Positions 16,026 through 23,955 of a stretch of DNA of 64,000 bases are shown here, piece by piece. Below the pieces are notes generated by a model that saw only the letters and a list, made by a program, of their open reading frames with translations, ran no database searches and was not told the DNA's origin. The stretch is from assembly GCF_002211285.1 (NCBI RefSeq), contig NZ_LOKX01000035.1, positions 124,001 through 188,000 on the forward strand, in the 5' to 3' direction. The first letter of the stretch is position 1. Each line of letters begins with the position of its first letter. Both the position numbers and the translations under genes were made by a program. This stretch comes from Rhizobium sp. R635 (GTDB taxonomy: Bacteria > Pseudomonadota > Alphaproteobacteria > Rhizobiales > Rhizobiaceae).

Positions 16026-16460
16026 TTACGGCCGCCAAAACGCCTGCATCTCCTCGCGCGTAACCTTGCCGTCCCCGTTGGCGTCGACACTATCGAAAAT
16101 GCGCTTGTGGATAGCTGTCACCTCCTCGAAGGACAGTGCCTCATCCCCATCCGCGTCGGCGATCGCAAACATGATCTTCATCACCTGTCCGCGCATGCCC
16201 ATCGGCGGCATGCCGCCCATCATGCCCGGCCGCATCATCATGCCTCGTCCCATCATTCCGCCGGGCATCGAGCCGGAACCGGGCATGGCCTCTTGGTCCT
16301 GTCCGGTCGTCGCCTCCGTTCCCGCGGGCGAGGCACCCTCAGATCCATTCGCGGGATGATGCGGATCTGCCCCGCTCGTCTGTGCGATGGCAAGTCCCGC
16401 ACTGCCGCCGGCGATCGCCGCGGCCAGCAAGACCGCGGCTGCAATTCTTGTCGTTCTCAT
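16026..16460 (-). CDS. Secreted EF-hand protein with Met/Gly-rich linker
   Basis: A protein of 144 residues from ATG 16460 with AAAGGAG upstream. It has a signal peptide (AAAVLLAAAIAGGSAGLAIA). Residues about 55-95 are extraordinarily rich in Met, Gly and Pro (SMPGGMMGRGMMMRPGMMGG), with about 15 Met, as in Cu(I)-binding segments. The C-terminal third holds two EF-hands, DADGDEALSFEE and DANGDGKVTREE, both with canonical Ca ligands. The combination suggests a periplasmic sensor or buffer for calcium and copper. A FixK box lies 154 bases upstream. Confidence 0.8.
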   Translation of the reverse strand: MRTTRIAAAVLLAAAIAGGSAGLAIAQTSGADPHHPANGSEGASPAGTEATTGQDQEAMPGSGSMPGGMMGRGMMMRPGMMGGMPPMGMRGQVMKIMFAIADADGDEALSFEEVTAIHKRIFDSVDANGDGKVTREEMQAFWRP

Positions 16461-16802
16461 GTCGTTTCTCCTTTCGCTTGGTCTGCATCCGCCTGTCCCC
16501 GAACTGGGTGGCGGAATTTCGGAGCCGTGTCCGGTGAACGCAGCCATCGAGCGATCCTCCCATATGCAGCCGTGGCGATAGTGCGATCATCTGCCCGCTC
16601 GTCGTAAACGTCCTTGATTCAGGTCAAAACATTGCGGCCCCGACACTTGGGCTCGCCTGGCGCCTTCGCCCGCTTGATCGTGTCGAAAATGAAAGTGCGT
16701 GTGGTCAAACGGCGCTCCTGAGCGGTGAGCGAGTGTCAGATCACTGTCATCGAACCCACCTAAAGGATTGCGCCTCGATACTGTCACCAGGAGGCGTTTT
16801 CG
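16461..16802. other. Intergenic region, 342 bases, with a FixK box
   Basis: It lies between the divergently oriented EF-hand and LacI genes. It holds the box at 16614-16627 and, on the minus strand, GATGAT at 16591-16586 as a possible -10, which points to the EF-hand gene. I see no gene in it; both strands have only short frames without ribosome sites. Confidence 0.6.
16614..16627. promoter_or_regulatory. FixK/FNR box (anaerobox)
   Basis: TTGATTCAGGTCAA is a perfect match to the rhizobial anaerobox TTGAY-N4-RTCAA. In the minus direction the class II spacing would put the start point near 16579, with GATGAT at -10, giving a leader of about 119 bases for the EF-hand gene. No AT-rich -10 is seen in the plus direction. 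Confidence 0.65.
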
Positions 16803-17771
16803 ATGGCGACTTTGGAGCAGGTCGCATTCCGGGCAGGTTGCTCGCTGGCGACCGCAAGCCGCGTTCTCAACCGCAACGGGCCCGCCAGCGAGCTGATGGT
16901 GCGCAAGGTGCGCCGCGCCGCAGCCGAACTCGGCTATCACTCCGCCGGGCGGCCCGGTCGCCGGCCGGTGGTCGGCGTGCTGATCCCGAGCATCACCAAT
17001 CCGGTCTTCGCCTCGTCGCTGTCGAGCATTCAGAACCGCATGCTGGTGGCCGGCCACGGTGTTCTGATCGCCCAGTCGAATTACGATCCGGCACGCGAGG
17101 CCGATGCCGTCGCCGCACTCCTGAACGACCGGCCGACCGGGCTGATCCTGACCGTCTGCGATCCATCGACCAGCGAGGCGCTGCTTGCCAGGCTGCCGCC
17201 GACCGTGCTTCTCAACAACCTGCCGACGGCGCAGTTTCCGGCGGCTGTTACCGCCGACAACCGCGGCGCCGGCCGCGAGATCACGAGCTTCCTGATCGGC
17301 ATGGGCCATCGTCACATTCTCTTTCTCTCCGGTAATTTCGCTGCCTCCGACCGCGCCCGTCTTCGCTACCAGGGCTATCTCGACGCCATGGCAGAAAACG
17401 GCCTGACACCGCTCGATGCGATCCAGATCTCCTTCGTCGGCGGCTATGACCAGCTCGATCTCCACGCGGCGATGAATTCGCTTTTGCCGACGGCGATCAT
17501 CGCCTCCAACGATCTCCTTGCGCTCGGCGTTATCGGCGCGCTGAAGCGCGAGGGGCTGTCGGTGCCGGGGGATGTTTCGGTCGCGGGCTTCGACGGCATC
17601 GCCATCGGCCGGCTGATCGATCCGCCGCTGACGACGATCGAAATGCCGGATGCCAGCATGGGCGCGACGGCCGCCTCCCTGCTTCTCGACATGGCGGAGA
17701 ATGCCGCCCCTGCCCGCCATCTCGACGTCGCCTATACGCTTCGCCGCGGCGGCACGGTGCGCACCATCTGA
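16803..17771 (+). CDS. LacI-family transcriptional regulator
   Basis: A protein of 322 residues from ATG 16803 behind AGGAGG. The N-terminal LacI helix-turn-helix is TLEQVAFRAGCSLATASRVLN with the hinge helix ELMVRKVRRAAAELGYH; the periplasmic-binding-type sensor domain starts VVGVLIPSITNPVFASSL. The DNA-binding part lacks the usual A-x-x-S pattern only slightly (CSLATASRVL instead of VSxxTVSRVL). It faces the ABC operon at 17845-22891, which it probably controls in response to the transported compound. Confidence 0.9.
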   Translation: MATLEQVAFRAGCSLATASRVLNRNGPASELMVRKVRRAAAELGYHSAGRPGRRPVVGVLIPSITNPVFASSLSSIQNRMLVAGHGVLIAQSNYDPAREADAVAALLNDRPTGLILTVCDPSTSEALLARLPPTVLLNNLPTAQFPAAVTADNRGAGREITSFLIGMGHRHILFLSGNFAASDRARLRYQGYLDAMAENGLTPLDAIQISFVGGYDQLDLHAAMNSLLPTAIIASNDLLALGVIGALKREGLSVPGDVSVAGFDGIAIGRLIDPPLTTIEMPDASMGATAASLLLDMAENAAPARHLDVAYTLRRGGTVRTI

Positions 17772-17789
17772 AATGCCAGGAAAAGAAGA

Positions 17790-17816
17790 GGCCGCCACGC
17801 GCTTGGCGTGGCGGCC
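17790..17816. terminator. Bidirectional terminator between LacI gene and ABC operon
   Basis: A perfect 11-bp stem, GGCCGCCACGC (17790-17800) and GCGTGGCGGCC (17806-17816), around a 5-base loop between two convergent genes. On the minus strand the A-rich stretch AAAAGAAGA before the stem reads as a T-rich tail (TCTTCTTTT), which favours termination of the ABC operon. Confidence 0.8.
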
Positions 17817-17844
17817 CCTGTCCTGTTGCCTGCGGGGAAGCCGA

Positions 17845-19110
17845 TCAGCTGCGCGGCAGCATGCCCTCGACATCGGCGGCCGCGTCGTCAAGCGCTTCCT
17901 TCGGATCGGCCGACTGGTCGACGATGCGCGAGAGATTGTCGACGATCGTCTGCGTGACCTTGACGCCGTTGGAGCCGGGGAAAGCATACCAGGGGATCAT
18001 CACCGGCATCTGGCTGAGGCCTGCCTGGAACAGCGGGTTCTGCTTGTAGAAATCGCCGAGATATTCGGGCGACTTGGCGGCAAGCTCGTTGTTCGGGACA
18101 TAACCGGTGCCCGGCACGACCACCGAGGCGCCATAAGGGCCTGCGGCGAATTTGGCGAACTTCCAGGCGGCGTCCTGCTTGGCGGCGTCGTGCGTCAGGA
18201 TGACGACCGCGTTGCCGCCCGTCGGCAGGCGGCCGTTCACCGGATCGATCAGCGGGATCTTGGCGGTGCGCAGATCGAACTTGTTGCCGACGTTCTTGAT
18301 CGTGTTGCGCAGCGCGCCCGTCGTCTGGAATTCGAAGCCGACCTTGCCGGCCGCGAAGGCCTGCTCACCGGCAGGTTTGGTGAAGACGGGCATCCCGCCT
18401 TCGGTGGCGAGACGATGCAGGACTTCGACGGCCTTCTGGCCTTCCGGACCGTTGAAGGCGACCTTGCTTTCATCGTCGCTCAGCATCTTGCCGCCGGCGC
18501 CGAAGAGCAGCGCGGAAAACATCCAGTCGTCGCCCTGCCAGCGGAAATCGATGCCGTCGACGCCATTGCCGAGCGCCTTGATCTTGCCGCCGAGCGCGAT
18601 GACCTCGTCCCAGGTCTTCGGCGGATTGTCGGGATTACCGCCGGCTGCCTTCACGAGATCGGCGTTGTAATACATGATCGGGTTGGACGTGGCGAAAGCG
18701 AGACCGACCTGCTTGCCCTTGACCTGGGCGAGCTTGAGGATCGTGTCGGAGAAGCCCTGTTCGGCCATGTTGCCGTCCTTCTGGACGAGCGGGCCGAGAT
18801 CGACGGCGACGTCGCGCTCGTCGAGCATACGCAGGCGGTTGAGGCCGATGAAGGTGATGTCGGGCATTTCGCTGGTGCCGGCCTGGCGAAGGATCGTCTG
18901 GATGCCTTCCTCATAGGTCGCGGACGGGCTGGCGAACTGGATCTTGATGTCGGGGTTTTCCGCCATGAACTTCTTGGAGATCGTGTCCATTACGTCCTTG
19001 AAGAAGCCCGGCATCGGGTAATGAACCGTCAGCGTCGTCTCGGCATGCGCGGGAAGCGCGATTGCCAAGGATACGGCCGCTGCGGCGAGAAGCTGGGTGA
19101 TATGTTTCAT
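17845..19110 (-). CDS. ABC transporter substrate-binding protein (UgpB/family 1)
   Basis: A protein of 421 residues from ATG 19110, AGGAG upstream, with signal peptide ending ALPAHA. The mature start TTLTVHYPMPGFFKDVMDTI and the later WKFAKFAAGPYGASVV are typical of family 1 (sugar and glycerol-3-phosphate) binding proteins. A UgpB-like ligand is suggested by the phosphoesterase in the same operon but is not proven. It is the last gene of the operon, 26 bases after the second permease. Confidence 0.9.
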   Translation of the reverse strand: MKHITQLLAAAAVSLAIALPAHAETTLTVHYPMPGFFKDVMDTISKKFMAENPDIKIQFASPSATYEEGIQTILRQAGTSEMPDITFIGLNRLRMLDERDVAVDLGPLVQKDGNMAEQGFSDTILKLAQVKGKQVGLAFATSNPIMYYNADLVKAAGGNPDNPPKTWDEVIALGGKIKALGNGVDGIDFRWQGDDWMFSALLFGAGGKMLSDDESKVAFNGPEGQKAVEVLHRLATEGGMPVFTKPAGEQAFAAGKVGFEFQTTGALRNTIKNVGNKFDLRTAKIPLIDPVNGRLPTGGNAVVILTHDAAKQDAAWKFAKFAAGPYGASVVVPGTGYVPNNELAAKSPEYLGDFYKQNPLFQAGLSQMPVMIPWYAFPGSNGVKVTQTIVDNLSRIVDQSADPKEALDDAAADVEGMLPRS

Positions 19111-19136
19111 CGCTCGTTCTCCTGGGTTGAAGCCGG

Positions 19137-19970
19137 TCAGCCTTTGAGACCGGTCATGGTGATGCCCTCGACGAAACGCTTCTGCGCAAGCAGGAAGGCG
19201 GCGACGAGGGGAAGGGTAATCATGAGGGTGGCGGCCATCAGCGCGCCGTAATCGTCGCCGGCTTCGGCGGCGCGGAAATACATCAGCCCAAGCGGCGGCG
19301 TGGCGTAATCCTGCTTGCTGATGACGACCAGCGGCCAGTAGAGATCGTTCCAGTGCGCGACGACCGAGAAGATGGCGAAGGCGGTGACGGCCGGCCAGGC
19401 ATTCGGCACGATGACGCGGGCGACGATGCCGAGCTCCGACATGCCGTCGAGACGCGCGGCATGGATGAGGTCATCCGGCATGGCGCGAAAGAACTGCAGG
19501 AACATGAAGATCGCGAAGACCGAAATGGTGAAAGGCGCAACGAGGGCGGCGTAGCCGTTGAGCAGCGAGGCGCGGTCGAAGGCGACATAGAGCGGCAAGG
19601 CGGTGGCATGGATCGGCACAAGCAGGCCGAGCATGACCAGCACCATCATGGCGCGCGCCGCGCCGAAACGCAGCTTCGCCATGGCATAGGCGCAAGGGAT
19701 CGCCACCAGCACCTGGAAGAAGAAGATCAGCCCGCAGACGACGACGCCGTTCCACAGGAGCCGTGCCATCGGCACCCGGCTCAGGGCCTTGGCAAAATTC
19801 TCCGCATAGGCGAAGTGCGCCGGGATCAACGACAGCGACGAAGTGAAAATATCGCTCTGCGCCTTGCCCGCCGCCGAAATCATGAAGACGTAGGGCGAGA
19901 GGAAGATGATCGCGCCGAGGGAAAGCAGCGTCAGGCGGATAATCCGGCCGAGGGAAAAAGCGCTCGTCAT
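19137..19970 (-). CDS. ABC transporter permease (UgpE/MalG type)
   Basis: A protein of 277 residues from ATG 19970, which overlaps the stop of the first permease as ATGA. It has six membrane segments and the EAA-loop variant HAARLDGMSELGIVARVIVPNAWP near residues 185-210. The long upstream extension of this frame (to 20642) is antisense to nothing real and is rejected. It forms the membrane channel with the product of 19967-20890. Confidence 0.92.
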   Translation of the reverse strand: MTSAFSLGRIIRLTLLSLGAIIFLSPYVFMISAAGKAQSDIFTSSLSLIPAHFAYAENFAKALSRVPMARLLWNGVVVCGLIFFFQVLVAIPCAYAMAKLRFGAARAMMVLVMLGLLVPIHATALPLYVAFDRASLLNGYAALVAPFTISVFAIFMFLQFFRAMPDDLIHAARLDGMSELGIVARVIVPNAWPAVTAFAIFSVVAHWNDLYWPLVVISKQDYATPPLGLMYFRAAEAGDDYGALMAATLMITLPLVAAFLLAQKRFVEGITMTGLKG

Positions 19971-20890
19971 GTGTAATGCACCCGCCGATCGAGGATGCGG
20001 TACTGCAGGAACATCAGCACCACGAGGATCAGCAGAAAGACGACGGTCATCGCCGAGGCGTAGCCGACGCGCAGGTAGACGAAGCCTTCCTGGTAGATCG
20101 TGAAGAGCAGCACCTCCGACGCCTTGTTCGGGCCGCCTTCCGTCAGTGTCTTGACCGTCTCGAAGACCTTCACGGCGTTGGTGATGCTGATGGTGATGAC
20201 GAAGAGCGTGGTCGGTCCGAGCATCGGCCAGGTGACGAGCAGAAAGCGATCGAGGGCGGATCTGGCGCCGTCCACTTCGGCGGCTGCGTAAAGCTCGCGC
20301 GGGATCGCGGTCAGCCCGGCCAGGAACAGCACCATGCTGAAGCCCGCCGACTGCCAGACGCCGATGATCGAGAGGCTGTAAAGCACCGTGCCGGAGCTGC
20401 CGAGCCAGTTCGAGCCAGGCAATCCCGCCAATGCCAGAAGCGCATTGATCGGGCCGATTGTGGGATGAAACATGTATTGCCAGACGGTCGCCATGGCGAC
20501 GATCAGCGAGGCGACCGGCAAGAAATAAGCGGTGCGGAAGAAGCTGCGCGCGGCGGTCTCGCTCTCGATCAACATGGCGATGCCGAGGCCGAGAAGGATC
20601 GAGACGGGCGCGACGATCGCCGTATAGACCGTCGTATTCCACAGCGACTTGCGGAATGTGCGGTCGGTGATCAGGTGGGCGTAGTTCTCGAAGCCGACGA
20701 AACGGAACTTGCCGTAGCCGAGTTCGAAATCGGTAAAGCCGAGGAAGATGACAGCCGCGACCGGCAAAAGCACGAAGAGGAACAGCAGCACGATCGCCGG
20801 CAGCACCAACATCCAGGCGATGCGGGCCTCGCTGCGTCGATGCGCAACGGCGGGATTGGCTGGCATGGCCATGGAGACGACGCTAGCCAT
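19967..20890 (-). CDS. ABC transporter permease (UgpA/MalF type)
   Basis: A protein of 307 residues. ATG 20890 overlaps the end of the ATPase gene by 8 bases; the frame is open further back but only inside that gene. It has six membrane segments, starting ARIAWMLVLPAIVLLFLFVL, and the EAA loop YAAAEVDGARSALDRFLLVTWPML. It pairs with the MalG-type permease downstream. Confidence 0.92.
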   Translation of the reverse strand: MASVVSMAMPANPAVAHRRSEARIAWMLVLPAIVLLFLFVLLPVAAVIFLGFTDFELGYGKFRFVGFENYAHLITDRTFRKSLWNTTVYTAIVAPVSILLGLGIAMLIESETAARSFFRTAYFLPVASLIVAMATVWQYMFHPTIGPINALLALAGLPGSNWLGSSGTVLYSLSIIGVWQSAGFSMVLFLAGLTAIPRELYAAAEVDGARSALDRFLLVTWPMLGPTTLFVITISITNAVKVFETVKTLTEGGPNKASEVLLFTIYQEGFVYLRVGYASAMTVVFLLILVVLMFLQYRILDRRVHYT

Positions 20891-22064
20891 GCGCCCTCTC
20901 CCGCGCGATGTCGCCCGCGGCGAGCCCATTGGCGGCCTCGGCGCGAGCGGCCAGCCGGCTGCCGTCCTTGGCGAAGGCCATCGTCCGGCCTGTGGCAAGC
21001 AGCAGCCCGACCGGATCACCGGCGGCGAGGCCCGCGGCTTCGGGCGGCTGAACCTTGGCGATCACGGTCTCGCCGATCGCATCGAGGCGGCAGTAGAGGA
21101 TGACCTCCGAGCCCAGGAACTCGACTCGTTCGATCCGGGCGGCAAGCCCGTCCTGGCGGCTCCGCTCGACAGCGACGAACTCGGGGCGAATGGCGAGCGT
21201 CACCGGAATCTTGCCGGCAGGCGGGTTTTCCAGTGTCAGGCGCTGGTCGCCGAAGGCAACCACGCCGCCCTCGGCTTCCGCCGGCAGCAGATTGATGCGC
21301 GGCTGGCCGATGAAACGGGCGACCTCGACATGGGCAGGATCGTCATAGATGACCTCAGGGCTTGCAATCTGCAGCAACCGGCCGCCCATCATTACGGCGA
21401 CGCGGTCGGCCATCGACAGTGCTTCCGCCTGGTCGTGAGTGACGTAGAGCGTCGGCACGCCGGCGCGGCGATGCAGATCGACGATCTCGCCGCGGGCATG
21501 GACGCGCAGATTGGCGTCGAGGTTGGACAGCGGCTCGTCCATCAGGAAGATGCTCGGCCGGCGCACCATGGCGCGGGCGAGCGCCACGCGTTGGCGCTGG
21601 CCGCCGGACATCTGGCCGGGCTTGCGGTCCAGCAGGTGTTCGATTTTCAGCGATGTCGCCATTTCCCTGACGTCGCGGGCGATCGCCGCGCGGATCGCGC
21701 GTTGGCCCGGCATCAACGAGCCGATGAATGGCAGCCGCTGCGTCGTCGACAGCCGGCGCATCGCCAGCGGCACGGCGATGTTCTCAGAGGCCGTCAGATG
21801 CGGATAGAGGGCGTAGGACTGAAAGACCATGGCGATGTTGCGGTCGGCGGCCGCGACCCCGGACATATCTTTCCCGCCGATCAGGATCTCGCCACTATCG
21901 GCATGGTCGAGGCCGGCGAGGACGCGCAACAGGGTGCTCTTGCCGCAGCCGGAGGGGCCGACCAAGGCGATGAATTCGCCAGGTTCGACGTCGAGGCTGA
22001 CGCCATTCAGAATGTGGTTGCCACCGAAGGCCTTGGTGATGCCGCGAAGCGAGAGCGCGCTCAT
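20883..22064 (-). CDS. ABC transporter ATP-binding protein (UgpC/MalK type)
   Basis: A protein of 393 residues with Walker A GPSGCGKST (residues about 36-44), Q-loop MVFQSYALYPHLT, signature MSGGQRQRVALARAM, Walker B IFLMDEPLSNLD and H-loop YVTHDQAEA. The C-terminal 130 residues form the TOBE regulatory domain seen in MalK and UgpC. An insertion of about 15 residues after AMRRLS (TTQRLPFIGSLMPGQRAI) is longer than in MalK. Its start overlaps the stop of the phosphoesterase gene as ATGA. Confidence 0.93.
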   Translation of the reverse strand: MSALSLRGITKAFGGNHILNGVSLDVEPGEFIALVGPSGCGKSTLLRVLAGLDHADSGEILIGGKDMSGVAAADRNIAMVFQSYALYPHLTASENIAVPLAMRRLSTTQRLPFIGSLMPGQRAIRAAIARDVREMATSLKIEHLLDRKPGQMSGGQRQRVALARAMVRRPSIFLMDEPLSNLDANLRVHARGEIVDLHRRAGVPTLYVTHDQAEALSMADRVAVMMGGRLLQIASPEVIYDDPAHVEVARFIGQPRINLLPAEAEGGVVAFGDQRLTLENPPAGKIPVTLAIRPEFVAVERSRQDGLAARIERVEFLGSEVILYCRLDAIGETVIAKVQPPEAAGLAAGDPVGLLLATGRTMAFAKDGSRLAARAEAANGLAAGDIARERAHG

Positions 22065-22891
22065 TCGGCGGGCTCCCGCTGCTTGACCGCCTGGGGATAG
22101 ACTTCCTGCACGACATCATCGAGCACATGCGCGGTCATGCCGGGAACGGCGACGATCGTGCTTGCGACCGATGCATCGAATTCATGGATGACGGCGCCGA
22201 TCAGGCGTTCGCCCGGCATTTCCCGCTCCATCTTGTCGATGATGAAGGCGGCCGAGGGACCCCATGTCAGCGCGGTATTGCCGAAACGCCCCTGCCAGGC
22301 CCAGTGAAGATGGCCGCTCGCGAAAAGCGCCACGTCATGGGCCGCGATCAGATCATAGAGCCGCCGGCGCTGCGTGGGACGAACGCTCCAATATCCGGTA
22401 TCGCCTTCGTCGGAAGCATCGACGAACAGCGGCTTGTGGGCGAAAAGCGCCACGCGCCGCCCAGCCCTTTCGGAAAGCGCCTTGGCGAGCCATTCGAATT
22501 GGCTTTCCTCCTCCTCGTCCTCGTGACCGAGAAGCAGCGAGTTCAATCCGACGAAACGCCAGCCGGCCGCATCTTCGAGCCAACGGTCGTCGCCGGCAAG
22601 GCTGCGCCAACGCGCGAGCCGCTCGGCATTGACGGGCTGATCGGATTCCCTGAAATGGCCGACGTCGTGATTGCCGGGGACGATCAGCATCGGGATCGAC
22701 ACCTGACGCATGAGATCCATCGAGAAGGTGATGTCCTCGTCCTTGTCGGCTCCGTCGACGGTGAGATCACCGGTATGGACGATCAGATCGGCGCCTGTCC
22801 CTTCGATCCAGCTCAGAAGCGGCGCCCAATTGCCGTTGAAATGCGGCTTGTTCGGGCTGAAATGGGTGTCGGTGATCTGAATGATTTTCAT
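22061..22891 (-). CDS. Calcineurin-like phosphoesterase (cyclic-nucleotide or glycerophosphodiester type)
   Basis: A protein of 276 residues from ATG 22891. Metal-binding motifs are all present: IQITDTHF (D-x-H), VHTGDLTVDG, VPGNHDVGHF, FAHKPLF and ASGHLHWAW. The family includes CpdA and glycerophosphodiester phosphodiesterases such as GpdQ. It has no signal peptide, so it acts inside the cell. As first gene of an operon with a UgpABCE-like importer, it probably cleaves the imported phosphodiester or a related signal nucleotide. No promoter is obvious upstream. Confidence 0.88.
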   Translation of the reverse strand: MKIIQITDTHFSPNKPHFNGNWAPLLSWIEGTGADLIVHTGDLTVDGADKDEDITFSMDLMRQVSIPMLIVPGNHDVGHFRESDQPVNAERLARWRSLAGDDRWLEDAAGWRFVGLNSLLLGHEDEEEESQFEWLAKALSERAGRRVALFAHKPLFVDASDEGDTGYWSVRPTQRRRLYDLIAAHDVALFASGHLHWAWQGRFGNTALTWGPSAAFIIDKMEREMPGERLIGAVIHEFDASVASTIVAVPGMTAHVLDDVVQEVYPQAVKQREPAE

Positions 22892-23049
22892 GGGGCGCAA
22901 GCGTCTCCGAGACCTTGGAAGCGCGGCATGTACGCTTCCTTCTCGGGCCCTCTCTAGAAGGCTCCCATGTCAAACAGGTGCTGGCGGTTTTCAGCTGTTT
23001 TTCAGTTTCGACATCAAACTGTCATGCGGGCAGACCTGCCGTCCGCAGA

Positions 23050-23445
23050 TCAGCGCCGCGGAGCGCTGGCGGGGATGGACGAAACCGTTGCCGAAACCGG
23101 GTCGCTCGCCGGAAACGTATCCTCAAGCCCCTCCTCGAGTTCGTCCTCCAGCGTTTCCCGATCTTTACTCGAGCGCGCGCTGGCCTGGCCGGTCAGGCCC
23201 CGGCTGCCCTCATCGAAGTTGCCGTTGCTCAAGGCATCGTAGCGGTTGACGCTGCCGTCGGTGCCGGGCCCCGTAAAGGCCGTCAATTGAACCATCATGA
23301 CCTTGGCGTGATCCACCGCCGTTTTCTCATCGAGCTCGCCATTGGAATTGTCGATCCTGACGGAAACCGATTCTCCTCCCTCGCCCAGGAATTCGACGGT
23401 GAGGAAGCCGTCGGCCTGTGTCACCCGAGTGTCTGTCAGTTGCAT
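23050..23445 (-). CDS. Acidic stress protein of unknown function, EcfG-controlled
   Basis: A protein of 131 residues from ATG 23445, with AGGAGG upstream. Residues 1-60 are beta-like with a repeat of polar strands (VTQADGFLTVEFLGEGGESV, VRIDNSNGELDEKTAVDHAK); residues 95-118 hold the EDELEEGLEDTFPASDPVSA element that recurs at the ends of small alphaproteobacterial stress proteins. There is no membrane segment. A perfect EcfG promoter precedes it. Confidence 0.7.
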   Translation of the reverse strand: MQLTDTRVTQADGFLTVEFLGEGGESVSVRIDNSNGELDEKTAVDHAKVMMVQLTAFTGPGTDGSVNRYDALSNGNFDEGSRGLTGQASARSSKDRETLEDELEEGLEDTFPASDPVSATVSSIPASAPRR

Positions 23446-23471
23446 GGAAACCTCCTGTGCTCATCGACATC

Positions 23472-23496
23472 AACGGTGGGCAAGGTTCGGAGTTCC
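23472..23496 (-). promoter_or_regulatory. EcfG/RpoE2-type promoter, perfect match
   Basis: On the minus strand GGAAC (23496-23492), 16 bases, CGTT (23475-23472). It ends 26 bases before ATG 23445, with AGGAGG between. Both elements and the spacing are exact. Confidence 0.82.
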
Positions 23497-23575
23497 ATCG
23501 AGACACCTTCGACGCCGTGACGGCGGCCGAGTGAAATGCGCGCTCTGCGTCGCTTATGGTTAATTTATTAATAAT

Positions 23576-23773
23576 TCAGGATTTATAAATGGAACCAATC
23601 GACCTGTCCGAATGTTGACGGTACGCCTCGGAGGAAGCCCGATGATCCTGAAAATCCTTGCCCCGAAGATCGACGCAGATTGCCATGACACCGGCACCTA
23701 TGCCGATGGAATCTTTGCCGAAAACCGGATCGATCTTTCCAGCCGCCATCACGTCCGCCGACGCTCGCCCCAT
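23576..23773 (-). pseudogene. Possible remnant of a gene divergent from the HxlR gene
   Basis: A 65-codon open frame, which in fact continues about 15 codons upstream without a start (FQFPVGAIVALMGRASADVM, then GIGAGVMAICVDLRGKDFQD). The composition is protein-like and partly hydrophobic, but no ribosome site or named family is evident. HxlR regulators are usually divergent from the gene they control, and the minus-strand ATG inside the operator (23918) meets a stop after five codons, so a decayed target gene is plausible. Confidence 0.25.
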
Positions 23774-23912
23774 GAGCGCGACTATGGCGCCGACCGGAAA
23801 CTGGAAAACCTCCCGCTCGGCTTCGCCTGAGCGTTCAGCGGGCGGCGCTTCCGCACTTCATTCGCGAACATCCTGCTCGCCCAGCTTTTCGAAGACGACG
23901 CTAGATAGTAAC

Positions 23913-23955
23913 TTGCATGATGATAGTCACTGATGTAGTGACTATCATCATGCAA
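23913..23955. promoter_or_regulatory. Perfect 19-bp inverted repeat, probable HxlR operator
   Basis: Left arm TTGCATGATGATAGTCACT (23913-23931), spacer GATGT, right arm its exact complement (23937-23955). The right arm contains the ATG (23950) of the HxlR gene, and the mirror position in the left arm is an ATG on the minus strand. A dimeric regulator bound here would block its own translation start and promoter. Confidence 0.75.

Larger units (their letters stand above)
23446..23949. other. Intergenic region, about 500 bases
   Basis: From left to right it holds an EcfG promoter (23472-23496, minus), an open minus-strand stretch of uncertain nature (23576-23773) and most of the large inverted repeat at 23913-23955. 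AT content is higher than in the neighbours around 23560-23590. No intact gene with a ribosome site is visible. Confidence 0.55.

Noticed and set aside
19971..20642. The long N-terminal extension of the MalG-type permease
   Set aside because: It lies inside the first permease in another frame and reads as low-complexity Arg/Asp/His. The true start at 19970 overlaps the stop codon upstream.
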